The notes under the pieces are model-generated. The model saw nothing but the letters and a program-made list of their open reading frames with translations. It was not told where the DNA came from and did no database searches. From positions 1 through 25,007 of IMG/VR virus record IMGVR_UViG_3300005580_000020: a stretch of DNA of 25,007 bases. One strand, written 5' to 3'. Shown piece by piece: positions 13,859 through 19,668 of this stretch. This DNA is from a virus. Positions within the stretch are counted from its first letter, which is position 1. Each line of letters opens with the position of its first letter. The position numbers and the translations under genes were made by a program.

Positions 13859-14177
13859 ACCTTTTTACACACAATTACCAACCATCAAAACACATGATGG
13901 AAATACTGTGGTTTATGATATCAATCACATTTATAATTTTTTTAATCATACTGTATATGATAATACCATGTCATTGTCCATAGAAGAAAAAGAAATTTGG
14001 TTTAATATGCACAAAGAAAATGATGATTTAATTAACAAAATTTGTAGTACAGAAGCAATTAAAAATGTTATGGGCCAACAAGTTTCACTACATGAATCTG
14101 CACAAAGTGATAATGAAGAAATTGGTGATAATTCACTATTACTTGAATATAAAGAGTGGTTACAAAAACAAGAATGA
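13851..14177 (+). CDS. Small phage protein, second tandem paralogue, 108 aa
   Basis: The gene overlaps its paralogue by 8 bases. It shares the central block (VYDNTMSLSIEEKEIWFNM) and the C-terminal YKEWL-x-KQ end with the 13550 product. The DNA over 13954-14015 is nearly identical to 13650-13711, while the flanks have diverged. It has an acidic loop (SAQSDNEEIGDN) that the first copy lacks. No known family. The divergent flanks suggest different partners. Confidence 0.7.
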   Translation: MFKPFYTQLPTIKTHDGNTVVYDINHIYNFFNHTVYDNTMSLSIEEKEIWFNMHKENDDLINKICSTEAIKNVMGQQVSLHESAQSDNEEIGDNSLLLEYKEWLQKQE

Positions 14178-14192
14178 AAATGTAATTTTATT

Positions 14193-14888
14193 ATGACAAC
14201 AAAAGAAGATAGAGATAGATACCATTGGTATCAAAATGCACAGAATATGTTTTGGCAAAGTCCAATATGGGAAGTGCAAACAAAATTTGATGAAGAATTC
14301 AATGAAGTATTATTGGATGAAATCTATGGTATAGGCAAAGATATCGTATTGGGTAAAGACAAAGACCCTAATAATAGTATATGGGATTACAGTAGACCCA
14401 ACTTAGATATACTAAAACAAGAAATCACAGACATAGTAACCAAGAAAATTACACAGAATATTCCTCAACTGAGGATGTTAAACATTCGTGGTTGTGAACA
14501 CTTCATGGGTTGGATTAATGTACGTGAACCAGGCGAACGCCTAGAGGTGCATGGCCACACCGAATCTGCTATTGCAGCAACATACTATCTGAAAGCAAAA
14601 GATGGTTGCGGTGACCTTGTGTGTTTTGATTCATCACATTCAATTGATTGGGAAAACAATAAACTTAGTGGCAGTCCGTTTATGCGTGAACGTAGATATA
14701 AACCAGTTGAGGGTCGTTTGATTTTCTTCCCGTCATATGTATTGCATGGTGTAGATGAAAACAAGTCTGATGACCTACGTATATCATTATCCACAGACCT
14801 CAGAAAAGTGGTAGAAAAAAATGCATCAAATACCGTTATTTTGAAATCTTGGGCAGGTAGAATGGCTAAGATTAGAGAATGGAAGTAA
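14193..14888 (+). CDS. 2-oxoglutarate/Fe(II)-dependent oxygenase-like protein
   Basis: The 231-residue protein shows the double-stranded beta-helix signature of 2OG oxygenases. An H-x-E pair (His122, Glu124, in EVHGHTESAIAATYYL) would bind iron with distal His185 (FFPSYVLHGV), and Arg196 (DDLRISLS) would bind 2-oxoglutarate. Order and spacing match the TIGR02466-type oxygenases often found in T4-like cyanophages. The substrate is unknown; relatives hydroxylate proteins, nucleobases or small molecules. No clear Shine-Dalgarno precedes the ATG. Four more H-x-D...H...R proteins lie nearby, three of them immediately downstream. Confidence 0.8.
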   Translation: MTTKEDRDRYHWYQNAQNMFWQSPIWEVQTKFDEEFNEVLLDEIYGIGKDIVLGKDKDPNNSIWDYSRPNLDILKQEITDIVTKKITQNIPQLRMLNIRGCEHFMGWINVREPGERLEVHGHTESAIAATYYLKAKDGCGDLVCFDSSHSIDWENNKLSGSPFMRERRYKPVEGRLIFFPSYVLHGVDENKSDDLRISLSTDLRKVVEKNASNTVILKSWAGRMAKIREWK

Positions 14889-15418
14889 TGTTTACAAAAC
14901 TATCAACAACATTTCAGAAACCAATATATGCAATTACCGATACACTAAAATCTTTCAAACATGATGGTAAAGGTATTGCTTATAGAAAGATATGGTCACC
15001 AGAATCTGAGAATTTTTATGGTATAATACCAGAAAGATACCATAAAGATTTTCACTTGACAGTTATGACAATTAATTGTATAATCCCTCCACATACAGAC
15101 ACAGAAATTATTACCTCTATAAATTTTTATCTCAAAACAGATAATTGTACAACTACATTTTATAGGCCAAAGGTTGAAAATCCAAGAACTGTTCAAGTAG
15201 AAAATCAAACCAACGGCCATATATTTTTTGAAGAAGATTTAATTGAGATTGATAGTTTTGTGGCCAAAGATAATGAAATATGGTTACTTGATGTAAGTCA
15301 AATACATGGTGTTAAAGGTCAAATTAATTTGAGAACAGCAATCACACTCGGAACTTTTGTTCATAAGTATGAGAATGTGATTGAAATGTTAAAGGAAACC
15401 GGTAATGTCATTTGTTAA
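14888..15418 (+). CDS. 2OG-oxygenase-like protein, paralogue A, 176 aa
   Basis: The ATG at 14888 overlaps the previous stop (TAATG); an in-frame ATG at 14879 is also possible. Candidate iron ligands are His69-x-Asp71 (IIPPHTDTEIITSINFYL) and His140 (LLDVSQIHGV), with Arg149 for 2-oxoglutarate, placed on strands as in a cupin or double-stranded beta-helix fold. It is shorter than most 2OG oxygenases. The next gene is a clear paralogue that shares the IWSPE/IWTPE and PERY-x-KDF blocks and the ETGN end. A perfect-consensus promoter-like sequence lies inside it (15056-15084). Enzymatic activity is inferred from motifs only. Confidence 0.65.
   Translation: MFTKLSTTFQKPIYAITDTLKSFKHDGKGIAYRKIWSPESENFYGIIPERYHKDFHLTVMTINCIIPPHTDTEIITSINFYLKTDNCTTTFYRPKVENPRTVQVENQTNGHIFFEEDLIEIDSFVAKDNEIWLLDVSQIHGVKGQINLRTAITLGTFVHKYENVIEMLKETGNVIC
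15056..15084 (+). promoter_or_regulatory. Intragenic perfect sigma-70 promoter sequence
   Basis: TTGACA (15056-15061), exactly 17 bases, and TATAAT (15079-15084), inside the coding sequence of paralogue A. A 12-of-12 consensus match with optimal spacing is unlikely by chance even in AT-rich DNA. If active, it would transcribe the downstream paralogue, the hydroxylase-like gene and the second radical SAM gene. Confidence 0.5.
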
Positions 15419-16055
15419 ATTGAAACAACTTTATGAACAACCAATATTTGCACCAGTAAATGGATTAGAATCGTTTGCTGGGTTTCATGGATTGGGTGTT
15501 CAACATAATAGAATCTGGACACCAGAACCAGAAAAAATATTTAAGGTTATTCCCGAAAGATATAACAAAGATTTTAAACTTACACGTATGTCTATCAATA
15601 GTGTATTGATACCTCATGTAGATAATGATTTAATAACAACAATTAATTTCTATTTTCAGCCAGAAGATTACAGAACCATTTTTTATAAAGCAAAACCAAA
15701 TACACGTAGTTGGAAAACTGAAGAAAAACAATTACAAAAATTAGATGAAATGAAGGAGTCGGATATTCCTTTTGAAGAACTTAAAGTATCTCTGAAAGAA
15801 TACATAAAAGATAAGAAAAATATGCCAACAGTTGAAGAAATCTCATATGTTGATGCAGTGTATAGTTATGAAGATGTATATGAAACAGGTAGTTTTATAG
15901 CCAATGCGAATGAAGCATATCTATTGGATGTCAGAGAAATACACAATGTTGAACCGTTGAATGGCCCAAAATTGAGAAAGGCTTTTGCTTTGAGAACAAC
16001 TAAGTATGATTATAGAGAAGTATATGAAATGCTAGAAGAAACCGGTAATCTATAA
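15405..16055 (+). CDS. 2OG-oxygenase-like protein, paralogue B, 216 aa
   Basis: The gene overlaps paralogue A by 14 bases. It shares the blocks IWTPEPEKIFKVIPERYNKD, LIPHVDNDLITTINFYF and LLDVREIHNV. Putative metal ligands are His71-x-Asp73 and His180, with Arg191. It differs from A by a roughly 40-residue charged insertion at about residues 95-145 (KPNTRSWKTEEKQLQKLDEM onward), which may be a lid or protein-contact element. The retained H-x-D...H...R set suggests that both copies keep activity and that the substrates differ. No specific reaction is known. Confidence 0.65.
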   Translation: MSFVKLKQLYEQPIFAPVNGLESFAGFHGLGVQHNRIWTPEPEKIFKVIPERYNKDFKLTRMSINSVLIPHVDNDLITTINFYFQPEDYRTIFYKAKPNTRSWKTEEKQLQKLDEMKESDIPFEELKVSLKEYIKDKKNMPTVEEISYVDAVYSYEDVYETGSFIANANEAYLLDVREIHNVEPLNGPKLRKAFALRTTKYDYREVYEMLEETGNL

Positions 16056-16065
16056 AGGAAATAAA

Positions 16066-16839
16066 ATGTTTTTTGAAAAATTGAATTATACAGTAGACAT
16101 TGAGAAATTGAAACATGAGGTGCGAGAAAGTGTTTTCACTTTAGGAGACAAAGTTGTCCAAGGCGAAGAATACGAAACACCAAAGTATCACGGTTTTGGT
16201 GGATGGAGTTTGATGAGTAGACAGGCCACTTGGACAGATGGATGGGAAGCCATACAATTAGAAACTGGTGATTCACTGGAATCCTTTTTACCAACACAAG
16301 AATTGATTTTTAAAGCTTACAAACATTTCAATATATCACAGCAATTGGAACATGACAAACCAACAGAAGCTTACGTTGGTGAAATTAAAAAAGTGATTGA
16401 TGAAATACGTGATATAGGATTCCATCCAACCAGAGCAAGAGTTGCTTGTTTAAAAGCCGGTTCAAAAAGTTTAGTACACAAAGATGCTGATGAAACGGAA
16501 TATATGGCACGTATTCATATACCTTTATGGACAAATAAAAAATGTGTGCATATTTGTGAGGGTAAAAATTTACATATGCCAGCTGATGGGTCAGTTTGGA
16601 TGATTTGGACAAACAGATGGCACCAAATTAGAAATGACTCTAATGAAGATAGATATCATATCATTATGGATGCATATGATACTAAAAAAATCACAAACAA
16701 CTTTAAATATGAAGGTGATTTTCTTATGTTTGAAGATTGGGTCCGTGGCCAAAGAGAACAAATTGATTCTGTGGAATTGACACAGGAAGATATTGATTTC
16801 TTTGAGGCTATTAGAAGTAGATACTTAACTAAAAAATGA
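16066..16839 (+). CDS. Aspartyl/asparaginyl beta-hydroxylase-like oxygenase
   Basis: An AAAGGA site precedes the ATG. The 257-residue protein resembles the Asp/Asn beta-hydroxylase branch of 2OG oxygenases. A C-terminal jelly roll holds His138-x-Asp140 (KSLVHKDADE), the strand ARIHIPLW (148-155) with Arg149, distal His186 (MIWTNRWHQIRN) and Arg196. The family hydroxylates Asp or Asn side chains in proteins, and some members act on free or carrier-bound amino acids. Given an Asn-rich protein encoded in the same cluster, an Asn-hydroxylating role is attractive but unproven. It overlaps the second radical SAM gene by ATGA, so the two are probably co-translated. Confidence 0.75.
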   Translation: MFFEKLNYTVDIEKLKHEVRESVFTLGDKVVQGEEYETPKYHGFGGWSLMSRQATWTDGWEAIQLETGDSLESFLPTQELIFKAYKHFNISQQLEHDKPTEAYVGEIKKVIDEIRDIGFHPTRARVACLKAGSKSLVHKDADETEYMARIHIPLWTNKKCVHICEGKNLHMPADGSVWMIWTNRWHQIRNDSNEDRYHIIMDAYDTKKITNNFKYEGDFLMFEDWVRGQREQIDSVELTQEDIDFFEAIRSRYLTKK

Positions 16840-18377
16840 GAAAAATTGATGGTATAATTTTTACTGGTACGCAGAACAGTACAACAAATAATAGACCAGC
16901 TGGAGCGGCTAGATTAAGAACATTTCTTGGCCAACACAATTATGATATTGAGGTTGTAGATTTTTTTTATGAGTTTACATCTGATGAACTTTGTGCTGCT
17001 TGTGATAACTTTATAGATGAAACAACCTTGTTTGTTGGTGTAAGTATCACTTTCATTTACGAAAATGATAAAGTCAACAAACTATTTAATCATATTAAGA
17101 CAAAATATCCTAAGGTAAAAACGGTGATTGGTGGATCAGAGGGTTCAGTTGAAGCCTTAGATGGAACATTGATTGATAGATTTATATGGGGTTATTCTGA
17201 ACAGGCTGTTCTACATTATTTGAAATTCTTACAAAGAAAAAGACTTGATGATTTGAAATGGGAACCTTATCATGGTACATATGCTATTAATGCAGAATCA
17301 TCATATAAAAATGATGACACTGATTTGACTATTAAATGGTTAGAATCTGATTTAATTAAAACAAATTTTCTACCAATAGAAATAAGTAGAGGTTGTATTT
17401 TTAAATGTAAATTTTGCCAATTCCCTTTATTGGGTAAGAAAAAAAGTGATTACATTAGGCATGTTGATAACCTAACTGATGAGATTCGCAGAAATTATGA
17501 AATGTTTGGAGTAACAAATTATTGGTTCAATGATGATACACTCAATGATAATATTGTTAAACTGGAATATATTGCTGAAGCTATTGAAAAGAGTGGAGTG
17601 AAAATAACATATAGTGCATTTTTACGAGCAGACTTAATGGCCAGATTTCCCGAAACTATTTCAATGTTAGCGGACACAGGTTTAGCTTCAGCTGTTTTTG
17701 GTATAGAAACGTTACACCCCTTGGCCAAAAAAATTGTTGGAAAAGGACAAGATTCTGAAAGACAGTTTGATGCCATCAGACAACTAAAAAAACTTGCTCC
17801 CATATGGACACAAACTGGAATGATTGTTGGATTGCCTGAAGAACCATTGGCCAGTATTTTCGAATCCCAGAAAACACTCCTTAAAATGAATGAAAATTTT
17901 GAAGTGTTAAACCAATGGTTTTGGTTTTCTTTAACACTCAGAAAAAAAGGAATGACACGTTTAAGTGAATTTGAGAAAGAACATGAAAAATACGGTTATT
18001 CTGAAATGGATGTAACTGAATTAAAAAAAGGATATATGGATTTAAATAATCTTATAATACATTTTGGAAATGAAAAGACGATGTATTGGAAAAATAAATA
18101 CACCAATTTTTTTCAAGCAAATTCCATTGCTGAGATTTTGAACAAGGAAGTTGAAAGATTTAGATTGGAACGTGGTATGAGATACACTGACCTACCAATA
18201 GGTGAACACAATAACACATGGGGACAAATTGCACTTCTGCCACATGAACTCATAGGTTTAGGATTTACACCAAAAGAAATTGTGGATGGAACAATCGACA
18301 AAAAAACGTTATTTGGAAAAATAAAACAATCAAAAAATGATATACTAAATTACAAGAAACTGAAGTTAGGATTATAA
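16836..18377 (+). CDS. Radical SAM protein with cobalamin-binding-like N-terminus
   Basis: The 513-residue protein begins with a Rossmann-like region (residues 1-130) laid out like a B12-binding domain, ending in VKTVIGGSEGS and a LIDRFIWGYSEQAVL segment. The usual D-x-H-x2-G cobalamin motif is not visible, so B12 may bind base-off or not at all. The radical SAM motif is intact: Cys187-x3-Cys191-x2-Cys194 in SRGCIFKCKFCQF. A TIM-barrel half with NDDTLNDN and FGIETLHP follows. Relatives include methyltransferases, methylthiotransferases and ring-forming enzymes on peptides or small molecules. The substrate is unknown. The gene overlaps both neighbours (ATGA upstream, TAATG downstream). Confidence 0.82.
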   Translation: MRKIDGIIFTGTQNSTTNNRPAGAARLRTFLGQHNYDIEVVDFFYEFTSDELCAACDNFIDETTLFVGVSITFIYENDKVNKLFNHIKTKYPKVKTVIGGSEGSVEALDGTLIDRFIWGYSEQAVLHYLKFLQRKRLDDLKWEPYHGTYAINAESSYKNDDTDLTIKWLESDLIKTNFLPIEISRGCIFKCKFCQFPLLGKKKSDYIRHVDNLTDEIRRNYEMFGVTNYWFNDDTLNDNIVKLEYIAEAIEKSGVKITYSAFLRADLMARFPETISMLADTGLASAVFGIETLHPLAKKIVGKGQDSERQFDAIRQLKKLAPIWTQTGMIVGLPEEPLASIFESQKTLLKMNENFEVLNQWFWFSLTLRKKGMTRLSEFEKEHEKYGYSEMDVTELKKGYMDLNNLIIHFGNEKTMYWKNKYTNFFQANSIAEILNKEVERFRLERGMRYTDLPIGEHNNTWGQIALLPHELIGLGFTPKEIVDGTIDKKTLFGKIKQSKNDILNYKKLKLGL

Positions 18378-19036
18378 TGTTCATTTATTGCCCACCAAAA
18401 GAGATTCCAAAAATCGAATCTCAAACTTTTCCAGACGGAAAAAGATATTATGTCACACCTGATGGTAAAAAATTACCATCGGTGACCACAGTGGTGGGTG
18501 CTCAGAAAAAAGAGGCCATCATGGCATGGCGCCGCCGAGTTGGTGAGGAGGTTGCAAACAAAATCTCCAAACATGCCACGTCCCGTGGTACCAATATGCA
18601 CACCATGTGTGAATACTATCTGAACAATGAAACAAAACCACCAGGCACAGTTATGCCTGATGCCAAAGAGATGTTCATATCAATCAAACCATATCTAAAC
18701 AAAATCAATAACATACACTACCAAGAGGTCGGATTATGGTCCGCACAACTAGGATTGGCAGGCCGTGTTGATTGTATTGGTGAGTATGAAGGTAAGTTAT
18801 CAGTCATTGATTTTAAAACATCAAAAAAGATTAAAAAACGTGAAGATATTTTGGATTATTTCTGGCAATGTACTGCATATGCATTGATGTATGAAGAATT
18901 AGTTGGTACACCTATTGATGATTTGATTATCATTATGGCCGTGGACAATGAATCACCAATGATTTTCCAAGAAAAGACACAAGACCACATTGAAGGCCTG
19001 GTTAAAGCAATTGATTATTACCATAAAAACAGTTGA
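18377..19036 (+). CDS. PD-(D/E)XK exonuclease (RecB/MGME1-like)
   Basis: The 219-residue protein starts at an ATG overlapping the previous stop. It has the nuclease core of the PD-(D/E)XK superfamily: Glu118 in YQEVGLWS, Asp132 in GLAGRVDCIG, and the Asp145-x-Lys147 pair in VIDFKTSKK, followed by the helix DYFWQCTAYALMYEEL with the Q-x3-Y of RecB-like enzymes. The N-terminal PSVTTVVGAQKKEAIMAWRR is typical of the phage and mitochondrial (MGME1) exonuclease branch. Probable role in degradation or processing of DNA during phage replication or recombination. Its TGA overlaps the -35 box of the tmRNA promoter. Confidence 0.82.
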   Translation: MFIYCPPKEIPKIESQTFPDGKRYYVTPDGKKLPSVTTVVGAQKKEAIMAWRRRVGEEVANKISKHATSRGTNMHTMCEYYLNNETKPPGTVMPDAKEMFISIKPYLNKINNIHYQEVGLWSAQLGLAGRVDCIGEYEGKLSVIDFKTSKKIKKREDILDYFWQCTAYALMYEELVGTPIDDLIIIMAVDNESPMIFQEKTQDHIEGLVKAIDYYHKNS

Positions 19037-19061
19037 CAGACTAAATAATTTCATGTATAAT
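19033..19061 (+). promoter_or_regulatory. Perfect sigma-70 promoter of the tmRNA-pqqA unit, with late-like box in the spacer
   Basis: TTGACA (19033-19038), 17 bases, TATAAT (19056-19061). Transcription would start near 19067, at the 5' end of the tmRNA acceptor piece. The spacer contains CTAAATAA (19041-19048), resembling the late-promoter core of T4-like phages, so early and late polymerase forms could both use this region. Confidence 0.88.
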
Positions 19062-19066
19062 GTGAA

Positions 19067-19133
19067 GTTATGGTTGTATGAAGCAACTAGAAATGTGTTC
19101 TGGACGGGGGTGCGAATCCCCCCAGGTCCACCA
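19067..19133 (+). ncRNA. ssrA: Two-piece (permuted) tmRNA, acceptor piece
   Basis: This short RNA carries the 3' half of tmRNA's tRNA-like domain and lies upstream of the tag-coding half. The T arm is GGGGG (19106-19110), loop TGCGAAT, CCCCC (19118-19122). The acceptor strand CAGGTCC (19123-19129) is followed by discriminator A and a genomically encoded CCA (19131-19133). CAGGTCC pairs with GGGCCTG at 19286-19292 (one G-U). ATGTGTTCTG (19093-19102) can pair with CAGGGCAAAT (19304-19313) as helix P2. The start is inferred from the promoter. The loop has G where tRNAs and tmRNAs normally carry U55. The piece is alanine-acceptor type as expected, but the D-loop/acceptor G-U identity pair is seen only as the single G-U noted. 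Confidence 0.88.
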
Positions 19134-19155
19134 AATGTTTTTTAAGGATTAAATA

Positions 19156-19284
19156 ATGTATAAAATAAATTTTAGTTTAGATGAATCTCCGTTATCTTTT
19201 TTTAAAATTTTTAAGACCAAACTTGAGGCTAAAAATTTTATTGAAGAATTGGGGTATAGATTTATTTCCTTAAAGACCATTTGA
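19156..19284 (+). CDS. 42-codon ORF in the spacer between the tmRNA halves
   Basis: The ATG at 19156 has a good AAGGA ribosome-binding site at 19144-19148 with 7 bases of spacing. The TGA (19282-19284) lies one base before the first base of the tmRNA coding piece (19286). The product is a 42-residue basic, Phe-rich peptide. It opens MYKINFSLDESPLSFFKIFK, and residues 24-33 (EAKNFIEELG) look like a helix seen in small phage proteins. It has no membrane segment or signal peptide. Because the spacer of a permuted tmRNA is cut out of the precursor, the same transcript would have to serve as mRNA before or after RNA processing. No homologue recognised. Confidence 0.6.
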   Translation: MYKINFSLDESPLSFFKIFKTKLEAKNFIEELGYRFISLKTI

Positions 19285-19285
19285 C

Positions 19286-19510
19286 GGGCCTGCATAGTTT
19301 CGACAGGGCAAATAGTATAGAAGTGGACAGCTCATCAGAGAAGATGTTAAAACTAAAACAAACGTAAATGCAAACGATAGCTCTTATGAGTACGCATTAG
19401 CAGCCTAAACACTGCTTAGGGTTTTTGGTAGTTTATCCTCGTAACAGAATTAAACTACTACATATTCATGATTATCTCTACCTAAGAAATAGTGATATCA
19501 CCATATATAA
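19286..19510 (+). ncRNA. ssrA: Two-piece (permuted) tmRNA, coding piece with tag reading frame
   Basis: The piece starts with the 5' acceptor strand GGGCCTG (19286-19292) and the D-loop-like TTTCGACAGG that tmRNAs share. The tag frame starts at the GCA resume codon (19370) after GTAAAT and encodes ANDSSYEYALAA before TAA (19406-19408), a typical degradation tag with the ALAA end read by ClpXP. The stop lies in hairpin P5 (CCTAA...TTAGG, 19404-19420). Further stems such as GTAGTTTA/TAAACTAC downstream fit the pseudoknot region. The RNA rescues stalled ribosomes with SmpB, for which no gene is seen here. The 3' end is not defined by sequence; 19510 is approximate. Confidence 0.88.
19370..19408 (+). 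other. tmRNA proteolysis-tag reading frame
   Basis: GCA (resume codon) through TAA encodes the 12-residue tag ANDSSYEYALAA. The AND start and ALAA end match bacterial tmRNA tags. The middle (SSYEY) is unlike the ENYALAA of E. coli or the longer alphaproteobacterial tags that I recall. Confidence 0.88.
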
Positions 19511-19514
19511 AGCA

Positions 19515-19535
19515 GTTGCAACATTTTGTTGTAAC
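19515..19535 (+). other. RNA hairpin between tmRNA and pqqA
   Basis: GTTGCAAC (19515-19522) and GTTGTAAC (19528-19535) form an 8-pair stem (one G-U) with a 5-base loop. It ends 5 bases before the pqqA ribosome-binding site AAGGAG (19541-19546). It may mark or protect the 3' end of the tmRNA coding piece, or set the 5' end of the pqqA message. It has no U-run and is not a terminator. Confidence 0.5.
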
Positions 19536-19552
19536 ACATTAAGGAGTATTTT

Positions 19553-19627
19553 ATGAAGTGGACTACACCAGCAGCAAGCGACATGCGTTTCGGTTTCGAA
19601 ATCACAATGTATATCGCTAATCGTTAA
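19553..19627 (+). CDS. pqqA: PqqA, precursor peptide of pyrroloquinoline quinone
   Basis: This 24-codon gene has a strong AAGGAG site at 19541-19546. The peptide begins MKWTTPAASDMR and ends FGFEITMYIANR. It has the invariant Glu16-x3-Tyr20 pair, which PqqE cross-links and which becomes the carbon and nitrogen skeleton of PQQ, within the conserved R-x-G-F/L-E-x-T-x-Y-x-x-R context of PqqA. PQQ is the cofactor of periplasmic methanol and glucose dehydrogenases. PqqB, PqqC, PqqD and PqqE are not in the window, so the host must provide them. It is the last gene of the tmRNA transcript and is followed at once by a terminator. Its codons (TTC, ATC, AGC, CGT) look less AT-rich than the neighbouring genes, consistent with acquisition from a host. 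Confidence 0.88.
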   Translation: MKWTTPAASDMRFGFEITMYIANR

Positions 19628-19634
19628 TCAAACC

Positions 19635-19667
19635 GGTGGGTTGTATACAGCCCACCCTTCTTTTTAT
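19635..19667 (+). terminator. Intrinsic terminator after pqqA
   Basis: GGTGGGTTGT (19635-19644) pairs with ACAGCCCACC (19647-19656), with one G-U and a tiny loop, and is followed by a T-rich run (19657-19668). It closes the tmRNA-pqqA unit. The next ATG (19669) begins immediately after the T-run. Confidence 0.85.
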
Positions 19668-19668
19668 T

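Noticed and set aside
16853-16858. TATAAT near the start of the second radical SAM gene.
   Set aside because: No -35-like sequence at 16-18 bases upstream (the region is a run of A), and it lies inside the coding sequence.
19081-19133. Read on its own, the T arm plus CCA end looks like the 3' half of a tRNA gene.
   Set aside because: There is no anticodon arm or 5' half upstream. Its acceptor strand pairs with 19286-19292, next to a tmRNA tag frame, so it is the tmRNA acceptor piece.
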